Shown piece after piece: positions 23,173 to 34,222 of a stretch of 64,000 nucleotides of DNA (its first letter is position 1; each line of letters opens with the position of its first letter). This DNA is from Cheiracanthium punctorium (lineage: Eukaryota > Arthropoda > Arachnida > Araneae > Cheiracanthiidae). The stretch is taken from contig JAWZYV010019498.1 in the NCBI GenBank assembly GCA_038373885.1, positions 434,001 to 498,000 on the forward strand, written 5' to 3'. The translations under genes and the position numbers were made by a program. The notes under the pieces were generated by a model. The model did no database searches, was not told the origin of the DNA, and saw only the letters and a program-made list of their open reading frames with translations.

Positions 23173-24660
23173 TTATTATATTATCCGAGGGATTATAAAA
23201 ATAAAAAAATTTGTTCAAGAATGCTTCTTGTTAATAAAGTCAAAATGAATTTTATAATCGAAATAAATAAACTAAGCATGTTTAATAAATAGTTTCAGTA
23301 TTATATTGAAAAATGTTTCTATTAAGTTCTTAATCAAGGTATGCAAAGTATTTAAAAGGGAAAAAATGTATATTCTGTTAAAAAAGGTTTCTTTCTTTTA
23401 CAAAGTGATGATTATAAAGTGAACTATATAAGTCAAGATTTTGGAGGCCTTTGAAAATTTATCCAGTAGGACGAAAATAAAATGGAGGATGAACCACCAC
23501 ATTCTCCCTTTGCGAAAATTCTGCTTACAATAATGGTAACAATTTTATTTATTTATTTTTTATTAATGAACGTTTCGTTCTTCATCATTATTAATACCCA
23601 TAGTTACTAATTAATTTGCAACCTAATTTTTCTAATTTATACATAATAATATCTACTTTAAGGATTTATATAAGTAACGGATAACGGAATACTCATAGCG
23701 TAACTATATTATATTTTTTCAAAGTGCTTAAGTACGTATATACATATATAGTATTTTTAACATGAATAAGCAACCTTAACCGCTATTAACAGTCCTTTAA
23801 TCGACAATATATTTTACAAAAAAAAATGTGGTTAACTTAGGAATTCGCCGTTGTAAAATCAATATTTGCTATGTCCTTTTTGGAAATTTCTACATTTTGA
23901 CTATTATGAGTAGTTTATTAACCAAATTTTCGTAGAAAAAGACTGCTATATGACATTATACTGTGAACTGTGGTCGCTATATATATATATCGGAGGAAGT
24001 TTTTCTCATATTTAAAAAAAAGAGTAATATGTATAAAAACAATCTGGATGTGTATATGCATTCATATATATATCTGGAGGGATTTGAAAAAAAAAAAGGG
24101 GGGGGGGTTTCCTATATTGTGATTATTCTGTTCTAAACATATTTTTTTAATTTATTAGATTAATCTTCTGTCATACTATAACTTATTATTCATACTTTGT
24201 CACTAATAATCATTATGTTTTTCTAAAACAATATGTTATATTTAATTGGCCATTCAATAATTTTAATTTATTATTATTCTATATATATTTAATTATATTA
24301 GTATACCTGGATACTATTCAAGTATAATAATATTACGTTTTAGTATATGGCAACACCTATACTTTCTTTTTTCCACTTTTCCAATTTTATTTTATGGCAA
24401 CACCTTTTTTCACATTTTACATTTCTGCATCAGTCAGAAATTTATAAAAGCAATGTGCATCAGTCAGAAATTTATAAAATTAGAGTAATTTGGTAATAAA
24501 TAAATTTTTACACACAATTGAATACTTAAATGTAAAAAAAAAAAAAAAAAAAAAAACTCGTATAACATACATAAATTTAATTTAACTTAGTTATCAAAAA
24601 TCTTCTTCATATAAAATGTTACAGGAGAACATTTTTATTCAATAACTCAAAGTTATACTT
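23173..24660. other. AT-rich DNA, no gene
   Basis: The stretch holds TA-rich simple sequence near 23740, 23980 and 24066, an A-then-G homopolymer junction at 24089-24109, and a 23-A tract at 24534-24556. The 20-bp stretch cagtcagaaatttataaaa is duplicated at 24432 and 24465. No open frame is convincing. Confidence 0.5.
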
Positions 24661-24670
24661 TTGCACATAG

Positions 24671-25520
24671 CAGTGGCGGCTTGTGACCCGTTTCAGTGGT
24701 GGGGCCCGAAAAAAAAAATATTGCCAAATAGAACAACCTATCCCCACGTGCACTCAGCGTAAGTATTTAAAATTTCTCAAATGACAAATAATTATCGAAT
24801 TTACTATACAACTTTTGCTATTTTTTACCTAGTTATGTTAAATTGAAAAGTTTACTTTATTACTCAACAAAAAGCCACATTTAAATATTTAATATTTATG
24901 TTCTTTATAGTTGCCTGTTCATAAGTTTTTGATGGTTTATTTATTTTAAAATAAATATCAACATATATAAAAAAGACATTTATATATCGCTTTTCGTAAA
25001 TCAAGAAAACAAAACAGAAAAATATCTGACTGCACTGCAAAAATACGATCACGCAAAAAAAAAAATGATTTCCTCCTAAGCGGAAAATTTCGCCAATAGC
25101 TACTGATTGCCGAAATTTCCCCGCACGGTCGTGTAGATCACTGTGCGAGGGCCCGAAGATCTGGGCCCAGAAGGCAGCGCCAAATAAGCCGTTTGGAAGC
25201 CAAGTTCATTCCGCGTCAGTATGGCTTTTGTGCTCAATGCCAAATATGTCAACCCGGTGAACGGAGAAGAGAGGCCCAATTCAGGGCAAGCCAGCCCATG
25301 GTCCATGCATGCTTTAGATAGGGGGGAAATCGTGTAACTATAGCATTTTTAAATGCGTTTTTTAATGGGTAGTATTAAAATAGAGTAAAACGCGTGTATT
25401 TTTTAAATGAAGATAAATTATTGAAAGAACTGCCTTACATAATAGGAAGATACTTTGATTTAGACGATGCTTAGTCGGTGGGGCCAGGCCCCTCAGGCCC
25501 TTAATGACGAGCCGCCACTG
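24671..25520. mobile_element. Non-autonomous hAT element, 850 bp
   Basis: The ends are CAGTGGCGGCTTGTGA and the inverse of CAGTGGCGGCTCGTCA. An exact 8-bp duplication, gcacatag, is present at 24663-24670 and 25521-25528. An 8-bp duplication with CAGTG termini is diagnostic of hAT. Inner subterminal sequence includes ggggcc-rich stretches on both sides. No transposase motif is present; an open frame at 25100-25306 is not transposase-like. Confidence 0.93.
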
Positions 25521-26083
25521 GCACATAGAACTGCTAGTTCCACAACGATAATTAAAATTCTATATTTTATATTTGAACACATCTTTGTAATTCATCAAAG
25601 TAAATGCATGTTTTAAAATTTTCAAATATGCATGACGCACCAAACTTTTAGAAAAGCTTTTTAGATACCGTCTGCTTCACCCACCCTCTACCGCGTCCCA
25701 CAAAATAAACGCATTGCCGTACTAGTGCAGTTTTGTGAAATTTAAATAAAACACAACTGAAATATACTGCTGTATTTTCAATTTTTAGAAAAGGGCAAAT
25801 TTAATAAGAGTGCAGCTGTCACCTTACTTTTGTTTTGCGTTTCTTTCGCTCTGTCAAGCTATCTGGTTTAAAATGGAAGCAGAATATTGAAGGATTCTAT
25901 ATCAAATGGATGAAGCCATTATCTTCCGGAAATAAATTACACAAATCAATAACGTCATATTTGGCAATCTTTACTAGTTCGCAAACAAAAAACGGCTGAA
26001 CTGTAACTCGGTTCAGTTTATCTGCAGGCTCTTAACTATAGATGTGAAAATATTACCTCGGTGTCTTCTTAGATAACAAAAAT

Positions 26084-26121
26084 AACAACAACAACAACAA
26101 CAACAGTAATAATAATAATAC
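26084..26121. repeat. (AAC)n(AAT)n microsatellite
   Basis: A compound trinucleotide run, caacaacaac then aataataata. Confidence 0.9.
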
Positions 26122-26206
26122 TCTAATTTTGCCTTTCTTGAATTTATTTTGACACAACACGGATACAAACAATCTATTAACAAAATCTACACTTTAATAA
26201 CTCTTT

Positions 26207-26672
26207 TTAATGACTATGTCATTTTATCTCTCACCATCTTTATTGAAAATTGTATGAAAAATGTGTCCCAAAAATGCGACATAAAAGTATGCGACATAAT
26301 TTTACAGATATTTAATTACTATTGGCATTAAATACAACAGCTTTAATCTATTGTTACAATATTTCGTAAGTTGTAGAATATGCATCACATGTATTTTAAT
26401 GACTATGTCATTTTATCTCTCACCCCCTTTATTGAAAATTGCCCCAAAAATTTGTCCCAAAAATGCGACATAAACGTATGCGACATAATTTTATGTATAT
26501 TTAAATACTATTAGTTCACAACAGCTTGAATCTATTGTTACAATATTCCGTAAGCTATAGAATATGCTTCACATGTATTTTTCTATAAATAGGTTACACT
26601 CATAAAAATTTCAACGTAGGGTTACCAGGCGAAATACACGAACGATGAGAGATACAATGACATAGTCAATTA
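26207..26672. repeat. 189-bp tandem repeat closed by an inverted arm
   Basis: A unit starting ttaatgactatgtcatttta begins at 26207 and again at 26396 (period 189). Both units carry tgcgacataa, cagctt-aatctattgttaca and catgtattttt. The first 26 bp appear again, inverted, at 26647-26672. The arrangement (direct copy, direct copy, inverted end) fits a short DNA element with an internal tandem duplication. Confidence 0.72.
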
Positions 26673-27479
26673 GTATCGTTTTAATATGGCAATAATGAAA
26701 CTAAAAAATTAGGCGGATTCAGGGTGGGTTCTCCCCCTGACGAGGCTCGAACAGTCGAGTTATTGTTTACTTATCTATATCGCCATTCCAATTCTTACAA
26801 AGTAAAATCTTTAGAATAAAATTTTATCAAGTTACAAAACTGCTTTTAACAATCTTTATGAGGCACGTTACAAAAATATCCAAACCATGGAGATCAACTG
26901 TAGAACGTAACAAAAATACTACATCGAAACCTGGAAGATCAATTAAGACATTTGCACTCTCTGTCCCTGAAACATATTTTTTTCGTTAAAACCAAGTATA
27001 TCAAGTCGCGTACTAAAAAAGTGAGAAATTTCTTAAAATCTCAGTTGCAACATTTTACTCAAAAATTTCTAGAGCTCGCGAGAGTGTGTGTACAGGTCCT
27101 TCGATGATAAAAAACTATACCAACACTGGTATTGAAACAGTCTTCTTAAATTTACTAAGAATTGAGAAAATATCAACAAAATTTCTAATTTAACCTTTTC
27201 GATCAAATCATTACAGACCACTTGTAGAGAATCAAAAAATCTGATGTGGACAACACGACTTCCTTGCACGGCTATTAAATCAAAATATTTGCGGAGCACT
27301 TCATCTAAACTTATTTTGTTTGAAAAAGATAAAATATCAATAATAGTAAGGTTTAGCGATTTCTAGCCAAATATATCTCCAAGCTGGGTTCAATTTGAAA
27401 TATTTGCTTCCGACACTTAATTTGGCGATACTACTAAAATCCGACAAGCTTGAGATAGTTTGCGAGATTCTGGGATAGC

Positions 27480-28290
27480 CAAAGTAGTCATTGACTACAG
27501 ACTTTCAATAAATTGAATGTATCCATACACCTTAATGTATTTAAAGTCATTTGGCTGACCCTGTAAATAAATTACCCAGTCGATTGCAGTCAAAAAAGAT
27601 ATTGAAAACAGTTAGATATTACCATAGTTCTAAATACAAAAGTTCAAAGTTTTAAGAGTTATACAAAGTACGAAATAATTTTTGGTGCCAAATTTGGCGA
27701 CATTTCGACGAAAGTCGCCAAGGTTGACAACAAATGGCGAGATTTTGGGCATGGACCAAGCAATAACAGACTATCGCCAAATTTGGCGATATATCACCAA
27801 AACTCGCCAAGAACGATGACAAATGACGATAATTTGGGCATGGACCAAATGACTGACTATCACCAAATTTGGTGATATTTTGGCAAAACTCGCCACGGTC
27901 GATGACAGACGGCGATATTTTGGACATGGACCAAACAAGAACTGTCTACAGTTGTATTATATTGAAGATGTCCATAGACATTAAAGTATTGAAATTCTTT
28001 TCGGTGGTCCTGTAAATAAACTCTCCAGTAAATTGGAACCAAAAATCGAGATGCACAACTAGATATTACAACAATCTCAAATATGAAATTCCAACATTCT
28101 ACCACTAATAATTTTTGAGATTTGAGAGTTAAATACATACACACGTACATCAAAAGTTGCCAAGCTTGGTGACTTTTGGCGTAGTTCTTGAGGGAGGCAT
28201 GTGACCATAGTCGGACCATTACCTAACTTATATGGTAGGACGATATTGTGCTTGAAATGGATGAATGCCCCTAAAATAACCATTAGCCGT
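27480..28290. repeat. Dispersed repeat A with an internal 86-89 bp satellite
   Basis: Repeat A landmarks (cctgtaaataaa, aaccaaaaatcgagatgcac, ttttgagatttgagagtta) frame three tandem units at about 27688, 27777 and 27863, with periods of 89 and 86 bp. Each unit contains ccaaatttggcga, an inverted pair around TTGGCG/CGCCAA, and ends ttgggcatggaccaa. The same unit occurs twice at 33927-34105, so it spreads with the dispersed repeat. Confidence 0.72.
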
Positions 28291-28400
28291 AAAGTATGAT
28301 GTTCCCCGATAAAGTGTTGAAGCGTTTTGTATGGTTTTGCTGAGCTCCTGAATGGAAGTCTAGTTTCTGGTGGAAAGCGCTGAGAAGGCCGTCGGCTCGC

Positions 28401-28480
28401 ATTTTAACAATATCATCTAGTACTTTAAAAAAGTACTAGATGATGTACTTTTTTAAAGTACTAGATGATATTGTTAAAAT
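28401..28480. repeat. Perfect 35-bp inverted repeat with a 10-nt loop
   Basis: Bases 28401-28435 are exactly complementary to 28446-28480, with ctagatgatg between. The arm itself contains gtactagatgat-type direct repeats. Perfect arms imply very recent origin. Confidence 0.95.
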
Positions 28481-28579
28481 GATATATTACTTATTGAAAT
28501 ATCTATAAAAAATAAAAAGTTACAAAGTTTTAAATTTTAGACATTGAACCATTGGGTTTTCAATAGCTTAGCGCTTTAA

Positions 28580-29185
28580 TTAATTTCGGGCCATAGAGCG
28601 TAATGTATTTAGAATCTTTTGAGCGGCCAGGTAGATAAAGTATGCAGTCGAATGAAACCAAAAGGGGAGGTGCACAAGTAGATATTACAACAATCCTCAA
28701 TATAAAGTTTCAACATTCTACGCCTAATAGTTTTTGAGATGTGCTCGTTTAATGAATTTCGGCCCATGGAGCGTAATGTATTTCGAATCTTTTGGGCGGT
28801 CCTGTAGATAAACTATCCAGGCAAATGGAATCGAAAGGGGGGGGGTGCACAACTAGATCATAGAAGTATCCTAAATATAAAATTTCAACATTATACGACC
28901 AATAGTTTTTGAGATATGCGAGTTACATACATACATGCGAACACACGTACGTACAGACGGTATTTAAAAACTGGCCAAAATAGACTCGCCGCTCATCAAA
29001 ATGAGTTGCAGACGCGTTTATGTGATCGTGCATGGTAGTTTACGATGAGGTGCATCGAAAAAATTCTTTAAAGTAAATTTAGAGGTAGTCAAAATCGGTT
29101 TTTTCGTCGAAATTTGGCCCCCGAAAATTTTCGGGATCACATTACTTCCTAATACTTTGTACAAGGAAGTAAAAAACATTGCGTG
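28580..29185. repeat. Dispersed repeat A, two further units including the reference copy
   Basis: Two successive units begin near 28580 and 28745 with the phrase gcgtaatgtattt-gaatct. The second continues through gagatatgcgagttacatac, agacggta, aaatagactcgc and agtaaatttagaggtagtca to acttcctaatactttgtaca and aaggaagtaaaaaa at 29180. This is the most complete copy and shows the family's terminal ACTTCCT/AGGAAGT hairpin. Confidence 0.75.
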
Positions 29186-31380
29186 AAAGCTACATTGGGC
29201 AACAGATGGAGTTTTATCTTTTTAAGGAGGGTTGCACATTAATTATAAAACTAAAATTTACTGGATATTGTGGATGTATTTTTGGAAGCAAGTTCAACGT
29301 AAGATGACTGAAATAATCGCAGACGAAATCAAAGGGGCTACTGCAACTGGCTCAAAAATACACAAAAATTGTGATTTCTGAGTTTATACTACCAAAGAAA
29401 ATTTTCTTACTATTGCAACATCTGGGATAATAACAAAAGTATAATTATTTTCGTGTTAAGAAGTTGTTGCAGCAAATTTTTGATACTTGTGACATTAAAA
29501 TTATTCGAGAATTTCAAAACTCATAGATCACTATCATGTGTATTTTACACCATGTACGTTCGAAATAATTCATTTGATAAACCACTTTCACTTATTCGAT
29601 TAAAAATTTTTCAATGTACATTAACACATTTGTTATATATTTTTCTAAAATAAATAAAATGAAATAACTGAATAAGAGGAAATAAGTTTGTCGAAAATGG
29701 AGTTTCTTTCAACTGAATATTAAATTCTGCGGCTAAATTAATATGCAGCAATTTCTCTACTCATATTTTTTGTAAACTAATTTGTCTGTTTAAAATTCCG
29801 TCTATCAAATAATGAAATTCAAGAATCTTTTCAGGGAGAAACATTCCTTGGCAGGTAATTAATTTTTGCAGCATTCAAAATTTTTCATTTCGAGTTTTAG
29901 AAGAAATTCAGTTTGAAAGAAAAATGCAAATAAAAACTGAAAAGAAATTTGAATAAATGTGATTGAATTATTGAATTTTTCTACTAATTATAAATGATCT
30001 CAGACTTTTGATTATTATTCGGCGATTGTTAAAGTCCGGAACAAATAGTATTATAAATTTGTCACAAATTTTTTGAAATTATTTTACTTTAGTTTGTTTT
30101 AATTATGAAACGTCAGAAAATGCGCTTCACAGCAAAATGCAAATCGTTATTTTAGATTTTTTTTTAAATTTTCACTGTAATAAGGCTTAATATCAATAGC
30201 ATTTCATCAATCTACACTTCACTTTTCCAATGCAAAGAATCAATTGAAAACACAAAGATTACATATAAAATCTCAGCTAATTGATCACACATAAAATTTC
30301 ATCATCTTAAGTGTTTGTTTATTCCGCATGTACAGTCGACATGTGGTTTTTGAGCTTTGTTTGAGAGAATACGTAAACACAAAAATGTAATCAAGTTTCG
30401 TCAGTAGGCTTAGTTTTATACTTCTTGAACGACGAACAAATCTGGAAAAGTGTTTCTATTTTCCTGTCACGAAAGATATGAAGAAACGTGAGAACGAAAA
30501 GGGATAAAAGTAATATGAAGCTCTAAGAAAGATGGATGGAATTTTTCGTAAAGTATTTGATAAAAAATTATCTTTTTTTAGACACAAATGTATTTCGAAA
30601 AAATTGCGTTTATAGTTTCATTAAATTCTTAAAGGACTTATGAATATTCATGGAATTCATAAGAAATGCATTAAATTTGTGTTCGTTTTGTTAATACCTA
30701 TTAGTTAGAAGCCGTTGAAAACCTGTCTATATTAATAGAATCTATGAATGTAATTGAATTGCAAATTTCGAAAAGGGCTCAACTCTGAAAATTGAAATTT
30801 TACAGAAGGTACAAAAAACTGATTTTTTCTTGAACCATTTGACTGCTTGAAGCAGGTGTTTTTTTTTTTTTTGGGGGGGGGTAACATTAAACATTATCGA
30901 AAACGTGCACGTCATAATAAGGCAAAATAGTATCCTTGAAGGAAAATTTGTGAGGGAAAATGATCCTTACAGTTTATGAGTTAAGTCCTCCTTGAAACTA
31001 ATCAGAGGATTTGGGTGGTTTTGCAGTAAAACAGCATTATTTTACAGCGCATTTTTTTCAAAAGAACACCCCCCCCCCCCCGATATGTATTGTCTTAACT
31101 TTTCTAAGTCTTTCCTTTTAAGTCGTTGATTGGCAGTTTAGAAGAGTGTAGCATGGTGAGATGAGACCTTTCCGAAACTTATTGCAGTAAGTCATGTGTT
31201 TTTCACCAAAATGGAAACCAGATATCAGTCACTCAGAAAATGAAGATCTGTATGTGTGTATGAGGGAAAAAAAAACTGAAACAGTCTTTTTTGAAAGAAA
31301 CTCGGGATAGGCCCTTTTCGAAATTCGCTATTCAACTGGAGTCAAAATAACACATCTCTTTCTAATTCATTTCGAGCAAG
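29186..31380. other. AT-rich DNA, no gene
   Basis: No open frame, RNA gene or transposon terminus is supported. Homopolymer junctions occur at 30859-30882 (T then G) and 31068-31081 (C). Confidence 0.5.
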
Positions 31381-31911
31381 TACAGGATAGTCATAAAAAA
31401 ACTTCCCCGATCTGCGAATCTCAGCTGCCGTTCCGTTCAACCAATCGAGATAATATTTCAGATATTGTTATTCAGAGGTATGCACTCGAGATTGGGATTG
31501 TTTAAAACAATACAGTTTTCCCGGTTACGGTTACAGTGAAAATATTTCTAAGTTTTCCAATGGCAACACACACTTTTTTCCTTCGAAAGTTGATCAGCTC
31601 ATTGAAAAAACCCATAAACGGCGTTGGAACGATACACATATGACGCTCGGGAGGAGATGGAAAATGTTTTTGTCGGGATTAAAAGTTTGCAAGTACCCTA
31701 GTGCTAGTTTAACATTTCTACTGTCTATTCCAGTGAATTAGTGCGAATATTGTCGCTGCACTTTCTCTGTGTGCTGATTTTGGCTCTACAATGCTCTTCT
31801 TTGCATACATTTTAAGTCGTTAACTTTTGTCATATGTGTATCAGTACAACGCCATTTATGGTTATTCAATGTGCTAATCAACATTCGCAGAAATAAAGTG
31901 GGTGTTGCCAT

Positions 31912-32043
31912 CAGGCGCGTAGCCAGGAAAATTTTTCGGGGGGGGATATGAACTTATATGTGTATAAATAGACGGAATTTCATCACTAATCCAAAAATTT
32001 CGGGGGGGGGATATCCCGATATCCCCCCCTGGCTACGCCCCTG
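31912..32043. mobile_element. hAT MITE, 132 bp, nested
   Basis: The ends are CAGGCGCGTAGCCAGG and the inverse of CAGGGGCGTAGCCAGG. The exact 8-bp duplication gttgccat lies at 31904-31911 and 32044-32051. The opposite arm of the host foldback shows the same site unoccupied (ccaatggcaac near 31558). Runs of G (seven or more) lie inside each end. Confidence 0.93.
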
Positions 32044-32146
32044 GTTGCCATTGAAAAATTTAGAAATATTTTCACTATAACCATAACCTTGAAAGCTCTA
32101 TTGTTTTAAACAACCCCAATCTCAAGCGCTTACCTCTGAATAAGTA

Positions 32147-33555
32147 CACTGCTGGCCACCCAAATTGCAACACCAAGAAAAACAAGAGATATCACAACAA
32201 AATTTATTGTGTAGATAACATGTTGACCAAGTAACAAATGATTAAATTTACAGCATTCTATGAAGCGTGGTTCCTGCCAAAATCAGTACCCAGAGTAGCC
32301 GCCGTTGTTGGAGATCACAGCTGCCACACGCCTCGGCATTGATTCAAAGATACTTTGAATGTGTTCTTGGGGTACAGCAGACCAAGCAGCTTCCACACGT
32401 TGCCAAAGTTGATCTGGTGTGACAGCTGGGGATGAACTCTGGGTCAGTCGTTGAGCAACCATGGACCACATGTTTTCTATCGGCGAAAGATCCGGAGAGC
32501 GCGCCGGCCAGGGAAGCAATTCAATCTGGTGATTGACGAAGAACCCTTGGACAATGCGTGCCACGTGTGGCCGTGCATTATCCTGCTGAAATATGGCTGT
32601 TGGCAAGCCCTGAAGGTAAGAAAGGACAACTGGCTCCAACACCTCGGAGATGTAGCGCTGGCTGGTTAAAGTACCGGCAATGCGTACTAGAGGAGTGCGA
32701 GAGAGATATCCGATACCGCCCCATACCATAATACCCGGTGCAGGACCAGTGTGACGGTGCATAATGCAGCTGTTCAGCATCCTCTCTCCACGGTGTCTCC
32801 AGACTCGAATCCGACCGTCGTGGTGTTGCATACAGAAGCGTGACTCGTCAGTAAAGAGAATTTCATTCCATTCTGTCGTCCACATCCTTCTTTCATCGCA
32901 CCATTGGCGGCGGAGACGTCTGTGGTTCCGCGTCAGAGGTAGACAAAGCAACGGACGTCTTGCGGACAGACCATTCTGCTGTAAACGACGTCGAATGGTA
33001 CGCGCAGACACTGGATGATGCGTTACAGACTGAATCTGCTGTGATATGGTTCGTGATGTGACTGAGCGGTCCGTCACTGCCATGCGTACAATCTGCCTGT
33101 CATCACGTGACGTGGTGCACTGAGGTCGATGCGGTCGATCACGTCTGTCCGTCGTACCCTCCTGCACCCAACGATCACATATCCGCATCACAGTTGTTTG
33201 GTTTCGTCCAATACGACGACCGATTTCCCTGAAAGATAACCCACAATCTCGGTATGCCACTATCCTTCCTCTGTCAAACTCGGATACTTGATCAAAAGAT
33301 GATCGTTGTTTCCTACGAGGCATAATTTATCGTTTTTTTGAAAAAAAAGCAAGAAAAACACAATTGCTGTACTTGAAACCGTCGAAATCTCCAAGCCATA
33401 AATAGCGCTTTGAGGTGGCGCCACAGGCGCGCTTGATGTGCGTCTGCGCTGAAATTCTAATCATTTGCATATCTCACCTCAGCTAATGCATGTTGTAAAT
33501 TTCATATTATTTGCATGCTTCCTTCAGGGTGTTGCATTTACGATTGCCAGCAGTG
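32147..33555 (-). mobile_element. Complete Tc1-family transposon, 1409 bp
   Basis: The inverted ends start CACTGCTGGC and both end their first 28 bp with TGCAACACC; 23 of 28 positions match. TA dinucleotides flank at 32145-32146 and 33556-33557. The element encodes one full transposase. It sits in one arm of the foldback at 31381-33645, and the other arm shows the corresponding empty site (tgaataacaatatctgaaat at about 31455-31475, read inverted). Confidence 0.95.
32283..33323 (-). CDS. Tc1-family transposase, intact, 346 aa
   Basis: This is a cut-and-paste DDE transposase acting in the nucleus on its own element's TIRs. Residues 11-56 form a first helix-turn-helix (SFREIGRRIGRNQTTVMRI), and residues 60-70 carry a basic RDRPHRPQ linker like the GRPR motif. 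A second helix-turn-helix spans about 89-119. The catalytic acids are D159 in LFTDESRF, D248 in FQQDNARPH and E283 in SPIENMW. With 34 residues between the last two, it is DD34E, the Tc1 signature. The ATG at 33323-33321 opens MPRRKQRSS and no in-frame stop or frameshift interrupts it. Length 346 aa is normal for the family. The 5' leader to the TIR is about 230 bp and the 3' trailer about 135 bp. With TIRs and TA sites present it may be autonomous; TIR divergence argues for some age. Confidence 0.95.
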   Translation of the reverse strand: MPRRKQRSSFDQVSEFDRGRIVAYRDCGLSFREIGRRIGRNQTTVMRICDRWVQEGTTDRRDRPHRPQCTTSRDDRQIVRMAVTDRSVTSRTISQQIQSVTHHPVSARTIRRRLQQNGLSARRPLLCLPLTRNHRRLRRQWCDERRMWTTEWNEILFTDESRFCMQHHDGRIRVWRHRGERMLNSCIMHRHTGPAPGIMVWGGIGYLSRTPLVRIAGTLTSQRYISEVLEPVVLSYLQGLPTAIFQQDNARPHVARIVQGFFVNHQIELLPWPARSPDLSPIENMWSMVAQRLTQSSSPAVTPDQLWQRVEAAWSAVPQEHIQSIFESMPRRVAAVISNNGGYSGY

Positions 33556-33879
33556 TATATCTGAAATCTCATCTTGATTGGTTGAACGGGGCGGCTGCTA
33601 GAGGTCCATATTTTAGGGAAGTTTTTTTTAATGACCACCTTGTATATGTTCTTTTCGTAACTGTGCTTATCGTGCCGCACAGAGAGAAAACAATATGATG
33701 AAATATGCGCTCTATTCCTGTATTCAATTTTCCATGTAACCGTAGGGTCGCCACGTATGTAATGCATTTTGTTCTAAAACTCAACAAAATAAGAAATTTT
33801 GACGCGCACCTGTCTGCAGAAAAAATCGCTAGGTTTTGATCTGCTGAGACTGCGAAAATTAAAATATCTAATACTGAAA

Positions 33880-34222
33880 TTTCAACATTCTACGGTTAAA
33901 AGTTTTAGAGTTATGCGAAATTGGCTCCAAATTTGGCGACATTTCGACAAAACTCGCCAAGGTCGACGAAAAAGGGCGAGACTTCGGGCATGGATGAAAC
34001 AATGACTGACTGTCGCCAATTTTGGTGATATAGCACCTTGGCGATTTAGGAAAAATAGCCAAGGTCGATGACAAATGGCGAGAGTTTGGGCATGGACCAA
34101 ACAATGACTGCCTACAGATGTAATATATTGAAGATGTCCATCGACATTAGTGTATTGAAATTATTTTCAGTGGTCCTATAAATAAACTGTCCACTAGATT
34201 GGAACCAAAAATCGAGATGCAG
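33880..34222. repeat. Dispersed repeat A with two satellite units
   Basis: The sequence repeats the arrangement at 27650-28060. Units at 33927 and 34016 (period 89) contain ccaaatttggcga and gggcatgga, then comes cctataaataaactgtccac and aaccaaaaatcgagatgcag. It stops abruptly at about 34222, where the mariner relic begins. Confidence 0.72.

Larger units (their letters stand above)
31381..33645. mobile_element. Foldback element copy B, host for two nested insertions
   Basis: The termini are tacaggatagtcataaaa on the left and the inverse of tacaaggtggtcatt on the right. The arms 31381-31620 and 32040-33645 (excluding insertions) are inverted copies: tattgttttaaacaacccca, ctctgaata and tgattggttgaacgg in one arm are matched in reverse in the other. 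After removing a 132-bp hAT MITE and a 1409-bp Tc1, the element is about 720 bp. It is related to copy A at 12743. No own transposase is present. Confidence 0.78.

Noticed and set aside
25100..25306. 68-codon frame in the hAT element
   Set aside because: It has no hAT transposase motif, and the element is too short to be autonomous.
30859..31081. G-quadruplex or regulatory role of the G and C runs
   Set aside because: They are single homopolymer runs beside T runs or alone, more like slippage or assembly-sensitive tracts than G4 motifs.
32451..33018. Plus-strand frames over the Tc1 transposase
   Set aside because: These are antisense shadows of the intact minus-strand transposase.
33507..33787. 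Overlapping minus-strand frames of 72-86 codons
   Set aside because: They span the Tc1 right TIR and foldback DNA and show no motif or coding character.
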